From positions 2,542,501 through 2,606,500 of the forward strand of contig JAXDDX010000018.1 in NCBI GenBank assembly GCA_034670405.1: DNA of 64,000 nt. Direction: 5' to 3'. The position numbers and the translations under genes were made by a program. The stretch comes from Hoplostethus atlanticus (Eukaryota > Chordata > Actinopteri > Trachichthyiformes > Trachichthyidae). This document shows positions 40,924 to 50,083 of this stretch, piece by piece. Every line of letters starts with the position of its first letter. The stretch's first letter is position 1. The notes below the pieces were generated by a model, which made no database searches, was not told the DNA's origin, and was given only the letters and a program-made list of their open reading frames with translations.

Positions 40924-41320
40924 GATTGTGAAAACCTAGCGTTAGGTACCTAAACAACAATAGAATACATGTAGTTGCTGACAAGTAGCTTGCTAGCTAA
41001 ATAGGCTATTCGAACCAATTTTGCCGCGATAGTGTTGCCGAAGGCTTCCTTCCTTTTTTGTTTATCTTCTTCGACGGGTGGTAAACGTGCCACAGTACGT
41101 AATGACGTCATGCTTTTCCCACCTATCAACCTTGGCAAATGCTGCCTAGCAACTAGGACCGGTACGCTTGGCGTTTATGCTGCCTTCAAGTGTTGTTGGA
41201 GATATCGTGATTACGAGTTAAACTCATATGAACGAGAAAGAATGGGGTTGAATCCCAATGTCCAATGTCCAGGCCAAGGTTTGTCCAGACCAGCGGGGCA
41301 GCGATTGGCACGTGACCCCC
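40924..41320 (-). promoter_or_regulatory. ppm1d: ppm1d 5' UTR and promoter region
   Basis: Upstream of the ppm1d start. TGACGTCA, a full palindromic CRE, lies at 41103-41110. Further up, an inverted CCAAT box (GATTGG) and CACGTGAC stand together at 41303-41313. The stretch is richer in CpG than its surroundings. CREB/AP-1-type and p53 elements are described for mammalian PPM1D promoters; no convincing p53 pair was seen here. Confidence 0.5.
41103..41110. promoter_or_regulatory. Perfect CRE palindrome TGACGTCA
   Basis: Consensus site for CREB/ATF, 180 bases upstream of the ppm1d ATG. Confidence 0.6.
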
Positions 41321-41430
41321 GAGCGCAGAAACCAAGCGGTCAGTCGCGATACTGCAGTCCTGCTCAATATATATATTTTTTCAATGAATTTGCATGGTGG
41401 AGACCACTTCTCACTTGGCTATATAAAAGT
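41303..41430 (+). promoter_or_regulatory. Possible divergent plus-strand promoter
   Basis: Going along the plus strand: CACGTGAC beside a CCAAT-type box at about 41303-41313, an octamer ATTTGCAT at about 41388-41395, and a strong TATA box TATATAAAAG at 41420-41429. This is the order of a core promoter pointing away from ppm1d. No gene with recognisable coding sequence follows it in the window. Confidence 0.3.
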
Positions 41431-41765
41431 ACAGTCATGTATCATACTGACTTTCTAAAATGTCCTTGTCACACATGTAATTGTTGCGTTCATAGCAAAG
41501 GTGAGTTTAGTCCAATCTGGTGAATTTAGAGTTTTAAGATGCATTATGTAACTGTTTTAGAACTGTAGATTCACTAATTCAACCTTATGGCGGGAAAGGT
41601 TTCTCTTAGCACAGGAAGTGACGAATCACATTTACGAGCCGCCCGCATACTTGCTTCAAAACAGCAGTGGGCAAGCCAAGCTAAGCTCGGCTATCGCTAT
41701 AGAAGGCTGCCGCTTGGGGGCCGCCAACGATTAAATTACAGTGCATAGCGCAGGTTTAATTTTAG
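41331..41765. other. Unique sequence upstream of ppm1d
   Basis: Contains the TATA element above and GGCGGGAAA, an E2F-type site, at 41589-41597, followed by ACAGGAAGTGACG, an ETS-like site. It could be part of a wider promoter region. No exon was recognised. Confidence 0.35.
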
Positions 41766-41905
41766 ATTAATGCTGTCTGTGATGTGTGTTGGCCCTGTGA
41801 TGGACTGGCAATCTGTCCAGGGTGTTTTCCCTGCCTTCTGATCAATGTACTGTATGCTGGGATAGACTCCAGCCCCCCGTGACCCTGAATAGGAATGAGT
41901 GGGTA
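41766..41905 (+). mobile_element. L2-like LINE 3' end
   Basis: Contains CCTGTGATGGACTGGCAATC, CTGTCCAGGGTGTTTTCCC, GCTGGGATAGACTCCAGCCC and GTGACCCTGAATAGGA, the well-known 3' tail of fish L2-type retroelements, also borrowed by some SINEs. Confidence 0.7.
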
Positions 41906-42014
41906 TTCACAAATTAAGGCTTTTAAAGGTACAACATGCAACTTTTTTGCCTCAAGGCAGCAAAGTGTATCACAAGTCTTGCCCTCCACCCCTCGGTTGG
42001 GCAACACTTGTCAG

Positions 42015-42795
42015 TAGTGATGGCGAGATGAAGCTTCTCGAAGCATTGAAGCATTCCAGCCAAATGGGTTGAAAATGGGTTCATTTCTCGAGGCTTCAAG
42101 TGCACACTAGGGCCACCTGCTGGTCTAAAGAAATTAGAGCAGGCAAGACTGGCAGCACAGCGATGTGTGCAAAGCATGGGCCACTAAAGGCCAATGAATT
42201 AAACCGCTGATGTAATCAACTTTAAAAAAAAGAAATTACGGCATAATGTATATATTCATATTATGCTATAAAACCATAAATGAACAAAACTCATCAGTTC
42301 AATAATGCCGTAGAAATGTCTCCACGCGCTGTGTAACATCATTTAGTTTGGTGGCAAAGCGGGTAGATATACTGCTCATAGTAGACATGGCAATCATGGG
42401 TTCGAATCTGGCATGTGAATAAAATGTTACTTATTTATGATGCTGCATATCATTATATGGCTTGTTATTATAATGCTATGATTAGTAAAGGGACAAATGT
42501 ACCAGTTGTATAGTCCACTGGTGTAATTATCAGTACGATAAGATTTAAATATAGCTACAGAAGGACAAGGCAACCCACGAATTATGGGGGCACTTTCTTT
42601 CCTTATATCCGTGATTCAAAACTGCCCGCCAAACCCGAATCCATTGCTGAAGCACGTACGTGAATGAGGCTTCAAACGTCATCGATGACGCAATGACGTT
42701 AAAATGATACACGCCTCGATACATAGGTTCACGAGAAACTGCCCTACGTTCTCGATACGCGCTTCGAAGCCCCGGTATCAAGCGTAACATCACTA
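42015..42795. mobile_element. Non-autonomous hAT element with intact 8-bp target duplication
   Basis: The ends TAGTGATG and CATCACTA are inverted repeats and are flanked on both sides by CTTGTCAG (42007-42014 and 42796-42803), an exact 8-bp duplication as made by hAT transposases. The element is 781 bases long, has no transposase, and carries GAAGCTTC-type palindromes near both ends. Confidence 0.8.
42346..42418 (+). repeat. tRNA-like sequence inside the hAT element
   Basis: An A box TGGCAAAGCGG (42352-42362) and a B box GGTTCGAATCT (42399-42409) are spaced as in a tRNA. The T-arm can pair but the whole does not fold into a clean cloverleaf by eye. It is a tRNA pseudogene or SINE head captured by the element. 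Confidence 0.45.
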
Positions 42796-43214
42796 CTTGT
42801 CAGTCGTCTTGATGAGCTGTCTGATGAACACATAGCAAACTGGCTAGCAAGCAACCTGTCTAGCAGTATACAAGCTAGCTCTACGTCACTTCTCAGCCCT
42901 TTTGCCTCCTTCAGATGGCGTGGAAGAGCAATGTCAATGTTCACCTGTGTTTTGGAACGGGCCTTGTTTTGCCACACATCTAGCTTTACAGTACTTTCTT
43001 TTATTACTGCTTTCCTGCTACTGTTGTTGCTATGACTTCTCTTTACTGTGGCCACTAGCCTCTCACCACTCAACTGCTGACCGCACCCATACGACACACA
43101 CCCAAAGCAACACCCCAAAAGGTCCTGAACATCAACGAAAGCTAATTTCAGGCAAATGGGGGTTTTAAGTATCACACTTGAATTTAAATTTTCAGCAAAG
43201 TAGCTTTGCAGACC
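42796..43214. other. Repeat-derived unique-looking stretch between hAT and inner TTAA element
   Basis: Resembles common fish repeat sequence by general pattern. The open frame on the minus strand here (about 42744-43175) shows no recognisable protein motif. Confidence 0.3.
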
Positions 43215-45626
43215 TTAAAGGAACAATCCACCCTGAAACACTATAGCATTTAACACTGTTAAAATGCTATAGGCGATGTACCTTGCATTTCTCGGCCCAT
43301 TTTGTTGTTTGGTTGTGTATTTTATTTTAATTTCCTGTGGAATAACTGGCCAAACGTAGATGATGTGCATTGTGTTCCAGCATTAAAAAATTACACTGAT
43401 TGGCCTAATGAGGGTGCTATAATTAGAAGTCGACATTTTTACCTCAAAATGTGATATCTCAGAGGACATCTTGTTACTCGACGTTGGCCCAAGGGGTACC
43501 TGCATCATTCATGAAGGATGGAGACGACATGTTTAACATAACAATGACAATGAAATTCACAGACAGTAACATCTAGGCCAGGGCACCAACAACTGGTTTA
43601 TGCTAACAGACTGATATCCATAACTGTAATGCTATGGTGAGCAACTTCACTTTTAAGTTTGTGGGTCTGCATCCAGGATTTTCAAAGCCAGAGCACAATA
43701 ACTGATTTATACTCAGGGAAAATAGTAGCTATCTGTTAGTACAAAGAACAGCCATTGAAACTTACAACCAACATCCTGTTAACACTGTACTTGTCACTAT
43801 GCTTTGCAGTGATGGAGGCTGGCATGTCCAAAGCCACTGTTGCCAACTTGGCAACTTTGCTGCTCCATTTAGCAACTTTTCACACCCAACTAGTGACTGT
43901 TTCTCAAAAGCGACGAGCAACAAATCTTGTGGCTTTTTCGGGCCATCTGGAAAAATGCTAATGTGTTGACTCCCAAAGCATTTGCCAACAAAGTAGTTTC
44001 TAAAGAGGCATAGTATTGACGTCTGACGTGACCACTGCTGAATCGATTCAGTTGTGAGTCGAATCAACTCACTCACTTAAATGGGTCGTTCATTTTGAAT
44101 GATTTGTTTGTGAATCGGACATTACGAGGCCGCACTGCCTAAACATCTCTGCTTTTACAACCTTATGGAAGCTTTAATAATGTGCTATGAAACAGATCCT
44201 GACTTACCATATATCGTGGAAAGTGACGAAGACGAGATGAGTTTAATTTAATTAATTTAATTTTTTTTAAATAATCGTGAGGGAGGGCCAGTTTTATAGG
44301 GCTGATTGATTCATTGATTTTATATTGATATTGTGATGTGAAAGAATACAATTTGCCAATAGCAAAACATATTTGTTTGACTAAGATTTCCCGCCACTGG
44401 TTGTGACAAATCCAGGGGATCTGATGGGTGGATTTTCTGTTGTTCAGCCCAAACACATTACTTGAAAATGAGGGAATATATTTTCATGAAAATGTTACAC
44501 AATGCAGCTTTAATGTTGGTCTAACTCCAGCATGCTAGTGGACCAAGGGTAAAATCTGCACATGAATGAATGTAGAGTGTCATCACAATAAAAGCTAGTG
44601 AAGTTCTGTATTTTAAACAAGAATTAGGTATTTCCTCTCCTTTTTTTACATAGACAAAACTCATCCATGCTTTTGTTTTATTCCGAATTGATTTCTGTGA
44701 TGGATCTGTGTCAACTCCACTCTTATACATACTTAACTCAACACTCATGTGGACTAGGAAGCATGACTTGACCACACCACCGCTGCCCATACTTATGATA
44801 ACATGGACCACTGTATTCAGACTAGGTGGTGATGTTACTGGCTATTTTGGTTTGCAAGGCTGGTGTCAATTCATGAATTGATAGAATTTCAAGTGAATCA
44901 ATTTCAAACCTGTGCAGTTGCTGTGGTTGCATGAGCTCTTCAGCAAGCAGTGTTAGAGTAATACCAGATGGAGGCAGTGTTGACCTAGAAAATAAATAAA
45001 TTAATTTTAAACAATTTTTTTTAATTCCCTAAAATTCATACAAATTCAAGTTTAAATGTAATGTTTTCATCACCAGGTAGATAATGGAATAATTTACATG
45101 AATTGATTGACTGGTTTCAAATTATATATTTAATTATATATAAGTATAATGTGTAAATAAATACAGATGACCTTTTTCAACATTAGCTGTTTAGATATTT
45201 CACAAGCTTTTGTAATGTGATCATTGATGGTTGCAAAGAAGATAACAGATGAGAGATCTTCACCTGTCTAATGATTGAAAATGACATTTAACTCTCACTA
45301 TAGGGAGGAGCAGGAAGCCACTGAAGGCGGTGTAGTTATCAGGGTCATCATACAGCCCCTGCCCTGAGGAGAGACCATGACCATGTGTCCCTACTCAAGC
45401 TCAGTGCATTCGAGAAATACTCATTACCTCGTTCACGTTTGTATTTACCATTCCACAGAACAATTTGTCACAGTGAAACCGCTGAACAGTTGTTGACTGT
45501 GTGCTTCGCCAGTGCCAGCGAATCTGAATCAGTAGATTCCTCTCACCAGAGCTTTAGAAGACACCTGCATTATCACAGGAGAGGAAGATTGGTATTGTTC
45601 ATTAGAAACTCTGTAATGCTGAAGGC

Positions 45627-45750
45627 CCCCTGGTGGCCGGGTGGCCTGGTGTGCCAAGATTTAAATCCTTGTTCATGCTGTGCTTTTATTTTTCACCATT
45701 ATATTACTACACAGTTTCTCTTCACTGTCCACTGTTGAAACATCAAACAG
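45627..45750 (+). mobile_element. Possible tRNA-derived SINE
   Basis: GGTGGCCGGGTGGCCTGGTG followed by AAGATTTAAATCC resembles an A box and a degenerate B box, and the downstream CACAGTTTCTCTTCACTGTC matches the usual 3' half of a common fish SINE type. Confidence 0.4.
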
Positions 45751-46191
45751 ATTGCTTTCACTTGCACAATTTTGCAGCGCCAAATGTATTATACAAATGG
45801 CTGCAGATAAGAGCTGTAACATCAAAGGAAAACTTTATTCTTTTTTAAACTGGGAGTTGCCAGTGCCTGTAGTTGAGTTGCAGGCTTTGCTGATATTTAA
45901 TCTGCTATAAATCAGTGCAAGTCAGTATTGAAGGCTTCAATATTTCCTGAATTAGTCATATGAGTAGAAAAGGTCACTTTCAGTCTAGCTGTGTGGACAC
46001 AGAGAAGACTCAGCTTGAATACTGATCCTATTAGGCAGGCCAGAGTGGTATAAAATATTCACAATTTAATTGGCCACATTGCATTACTATTTTCAGGGGA
46101 GCTCAAAGATTCCACTGGGGTTCAAGTTTTCCACGAGTCACTCTTAAGTATGAGGATTTGTCGACATAACTAACATACCTAAATTAACTCT

Positions 46192-46329
46192 CTACTTCAA
46201 CTTGTTTTTGCTCAGTTGATGCTCCAGTTTCACCTCATTCTCCAGGTTGTCACTGCTCCACAGTATGGCTTCCATGTTCTTCAGTTTGACCTTTTCCTCC
46301 TCTACATTGGTCCCCATGCTGTATGCCAT
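46192..46329 (-). CDS. Small open frame with coiled-coil-like composition
   Basis: Starts at an ATG and encodes 45 residues, rich in Glu, Lys and Leu: NVEEEKVKLKNMEAILWSSD, then NLENEVKLEHQLSKNKLK. The composition looks like a coiled coil and is unlike the surrounding sequence, but no family was recognised and no splice context is convincing. It may be a fragment of a processed pseudogene or chance. Confidence 0.2.
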   Translation of the reverse strand: MAYSMGTNVEEEKVKLKNMEAILWSSDNLENEVKLEHQLSKNKLK

Positions 46330-46959
46330 GTCTCTCCTTCAGCTCATCCCTGTTGTCAGGGGTGGTTGGGCCACTTGACAACCACAGGCCAGCAAAGCCG
46401 CAGCATTCCTCATACTGTCCTCAACTATTCAGAAATGTTGCCTGGAATGTCACGTCCTTATATCAGTTAAAGCCTGTGTGACATTATACCTGTGAAAAAT
46501 ATTTATTTTTAATTGTGCAATATGTAATAATGTTATGCAAACAGACTGTGATAAAAGACCAAACAAGGGTGCGTAGCTTTCAAAATTGAAAAAAGCTCTA
46601 GTGTTAACAAATCAATTACATTCGAGTAAATTAAAGGTGAGAAAACAAATTAAAGCAACACATCTCCATAACCACATTACAAGTTGCAGTCACAAATATG
46701 GAAATGTAGTATTTCTGAAACCCAGAGATTATGGTTACCATGACTAAAGCCAATATTACCCATATTTGGTACACAGACATGGGGAGGGGTAGAGTGTATG
46801 TCTACATGCAGTATGTGTCTTGTTGGAGCCATAATGAACTATGAGCTATGGTTATGGTTAACACTTGGGAAAAAGGGAGTTAAATGTATGAAAGTAAAAT
46901 GATTTATATAAAGCGGTATACAAACATGCTATGTTAAATATGAATGTTTTCTGTGTGCT

Positions 46960-47270
46960 TATGCCTGGCTCCCCCCTAGGGGTCAGCTCTGCTACTGCAT
47001 GAACGGTGTTTATTTAATTAAGTGATTAACTACACCTGGGGAAAAGGACACCGGGTGAGCGGAACAGGTTTTCGACCGCAAATTATAGCAACTATACCGC
47101 TGAATTATTGATTACGTTTTTGTTATTTTTGAAAGTCAATGAAGTATATCTTCGTTAAAATCTTTTGTTAATAAAATACCTTTGTTGACTTTCGATCCGC
47201 GGTTGATTATTGTTTGGATTGCGTGTCGTCAACCCCGCTCAAACCCCGTGGTTTACTGAAAGTGGGATTG
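46960..47270. mobile_element. Possible LTR or other retroelement end
   Basis: A patch with more CpG than its surroundings, containing AATAAAATACC (a polyadenylation-like signal) followed by CTTTCGATCCGCGGTTG and CGTGTCGTCAACCCC. This shape, signal then GC-rich tail, resembles a solo LTR. Neither boundaries nor a target duplication could be fixed. Confidence 0.25.
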
Positions 47271-48337
47271 TATGCATGCTTTGTGCCTGAGTTCACATGT
47301 GGTTGACTGCATGTACATGCCTGCGTGAGGTATGCATGGACCTGCAAAGTATTTGTGTAAATGCAGCGCCCACATGCCCTTCTAGTCCTTGCATTTCAAC
47401 TGTAGTGATTGCAATAATATTGACCATTGTTCCATAAAATATATAAACATATATCCATGGCAGTCCAGAGGCCTTTTCAAATCTTTGGTTTGATTTGTGA
47501 TAAGCACTACAAAGACATGATTAATGATTACAACACTAGATGAGATATTAAATCTTACTACTAGCTAAAACACCTGCATGGTGGATTCTGTCTTCTTCCA
47601 ATCTGATCTCTGTCTAAAGGAGAAAACACTCCCAATACGTCAATATTCTACATCGCACTGCTGCAGACAAGAATCCAGGAACCCATGAGCATTTCGTTGA
47701 GCATGTTCTCAGCTGTGTGCTTTGTTGGTGAATTTCTGTGCATCTGTCTCCCTCTTTTGTGTGTGTATGTTTGCGTGTATATGTGTGTGTGGGGTGTGTG
47801 TGTATGTGTATGTGCTTTCCCTCACGTATCCTTCCCCTCTCCATCGCTTCTCTTACTACTCAAGGCTCTGACCTTGGCTTTAAAAACTGAAAAACTCCTC
47901 CCGCATCCTCCCAATCCTCTGTCTAGTAATGCATGATTTTCTTTCTTTCTTTCTTTTAAAGATTTTCATGTCCATTAGTAGTGTAGCTTTCTGAGAGGTC
48001 CTGTCTGCACACAGGCTGACTGTCAGAGATAAAAAGGCAAAGTGATTTCCATGTAAATTGTGTCATTTTCAAGTGAAGCTGCTGAGAAAATGAATTCCTG
48101 AAGACGAGAGATTACCAAGGGGCAATGACACCTGGATTGCATTCTAACAGATACTCCATGCAGCTCTTGTATAATGGTCCATCCATAAAAAGGTTTGTTT
48201 GGCTTCCCATGTAGATGCAAAAGTGTCAGTCAACCTAACCAAAACGGAGAAAAGACAGGGAGGAAACGAGTCTCAAGCATTACCATATAAATGAATGGTA
48301 ATATAACCATTGATCATTTCTGATGTAAGCTCAACCA

Positions 48338-48372
<35 letters not shown>

Positions 48373-48870
48373 AAGAGAGAAAAAATAGAGAGATGTCTAA
48401 GTTATGTCTAAATCCTGATGGCAAAAAGCTGAACGTTTTAGATGCAACACTTTCGTTTTCTCCCAATCCCTTTCCTAAGTAATTGATACTGCATGCAATC
48501 TGCACTATACCCAGAAATGAAATAAGAGCACGGGTTATAGTTGCAGGATTTAGAAAGCTTTTTCTTTTTTTTTCAACAGTATTCACACACCATCCTATTG
48601 AAGGAAGGTCTCATGATTAATTGGTGACGGGATGAGGTGTCCAGGATAAATAAATCCTACTCGGACCTTAGTGGACCTCAGGGCTGGCCATTAGTCTATG
48701 TGACAGGTTCACTGTACAGCTAAAGAAACAAAGATGAAGATGAAGATAGAACAAGAGCAGGGATGAAACAGAGAAAAGAGAGAACAACGCCAAGGATTAG
48801 CACATTTCTCAGAAAATGCCCCTCAACGTCTTTACAGAGGTTCCTAAGAAAGCTTTTCACTGCTAAGATG
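47271..48870. other. Non-genic DNA with TG microsatellites
   Basis: GT-rich stretches at about 47760-47812 and a (TG)15 tract at 48341-48371. No exon was recognised. Confidence 0.4.
48341..48371. repeat. (TG)15 microsatellite
   Basis: Perfect TG repeat. Confidence 0.95.
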
Positions 48871-48874
48871 TTTC

Positions 48875-49250
48875 AATCCTGAGGTCATTGGATTGTGAAT
48901 GATGGAAGAAATTCTTTAAGAATGATTCTGTAGGTGAACTATTGAACACTGGCGTATTGCAAGACATACTAATGAGCTGGGAACAATCAATAAGAGGAAC
49001 TGAGCATGCTCTGCCTTCACCGTGGAAATGAAATCTGTGTCAAATATATACAGGTATTTGTTTGGTTCAGGCAGGGATGATCTCTATATACATTTACATT
49101 ATTACATTTTAGTCCTCAGGAGGTCATCAGATTGTGGATGATGAAAGAAATTGTTTAGTAGGTGGAATACTGCAAAATAGTGGATTTCAAGACGCTAAGT
49201 TGCTGGGAACAATCGATAAAATAAACTAAAAATGCTCTGTGTTTACCCTT
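48875..49250 (+). repeat. Two diverged copies of a local repeat
   Basis: Copy A (48875-49022) and copy B (49112-49250) share, in the same order, GAGGTCAT, GGATTGTG, GATGAAAGAAATT-type, CTGGGAACAATC and ATGCTCTG motifs. A third, partial copy at 50621-50700 shares the following AAATGAAATCTxTGTCAA and GCAGGGATGAT segment. These look like old local duplications. Confidence 0.6.
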
Positions 49251-49985
49251 TCAACAGGGAACAGTGAGGAATTCAGTATTTGTGAAGGTCTTTGGAGGTT
49301 ATATGGTTTCTAATGTAATGACTTATGTTATGACATTGTCATATTTCAACCTCAAATTACTGTAAGACACACAGCATCTGGAGCTGATATCTTTACATTT
49401 CTCTGTGCAAATCCATCTGCCCCAGTAATAGCTGACTCCTCCACTCCATGGCTGTCAAATAAAAAAAACAAAAACAATAATCAATTTAAATTTTGTAAAG
49501 GGGAAAATACACTCACTCTTGACTGCATTTGCTGCAGAGCTAATAAGTCTTGATGGAAGGTTTTTCTGTGGAAAGGATCTGCAGCAAGGTTCACATATTG
49601 ATTAAAGCATGTTTGTCCTCATCCCAAGCGGCAGTGTGATGTGGAGTCATCAGGGAGGCCAGAGTTCACCAGGGCATCTCTTAGAAATTGTTTCATCTGA
49701 AAGAGGGTGGCATTTCATCCGTACACATTGGATAAGAGACAAAGTTAAGTGGATGAGGATGAAAACATTCAGGTAGCCTTAAATGCCTACTGCCGACCAA
49801 TGTAAGGTCTTGAAGAGAGGCAAGGCATGTGCACCAGGGTTGAATAGCCTATAGTGGAAATACTGTGGTAGACTGGTTTTAGACCCCTTTTAGCTTATAG
49901 TGCCTCAGTGTTAGGTAGAAACCATATCTCGGTGGTTCAATCGGAAAAGGCTACCTAGCACAAAAAGGAGAAGGGTCCAACTGCA

Positions 49986-50083
49986 GACCTCCCTCCTGAG
50001 GCCCCAGTTCTGTGAGCCAATGGGGTTTGAGCATGACCTCCCTCCTGAGGCCCCAGTTCTGTGAGCCAATGGGGTTTGAGCAT
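49986..50083 (+). repeat. Exact 49-bp tandem duplication
   Basis: Units 49986-50034 and 50035-50083 are identical, starting GACCTCCCTCCTGAGGCCCC and ending TTTGAGCAT. Absence of any difference points to a recent event or to an assembly artefact. Confidence 0.95.

Larger units (their letters stand above)
41923..44513. mobile_element. Composite TTAA-ended element with nested insertions
   Basis: The left end reads TTAAAGGTACAACATGCAAC (41923) and the right end, on the minus strand, TTAAAGCTGCATTGTGTAAC (44513). The two ends are imperfect inverted repeats beginning at TTAA, the piggyBac-type target. Inside lie the hAT element at 42015-42795 and a further TTAA start, TTAAAGGAACAATCCACCC, at 43215. 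Whether the outer ends belong to one element is inference. Confidence 0.35.
44514..46960. other. Non-genic DNA, 44.5-47.0 kb
   Basis: Contains a SINE-like fragment at 45627-45750 and a small open frame at 46192-46329 on the minus strand. Nothing else was recognised. Confidence 0.35.

Noticed and set aside
41032..41523. 163-codon plus-strand open frame
   Set aside because: It runs through the ppm1d promoter region and has no protein motif; the start of this frame is not in a convincing context.
42346..42418. Functional tRNA gene
   Set aside because: The A and B boxes are good but no clean acceptor stem or full cloverleaf could be drawn, and it lies inside a transposon.
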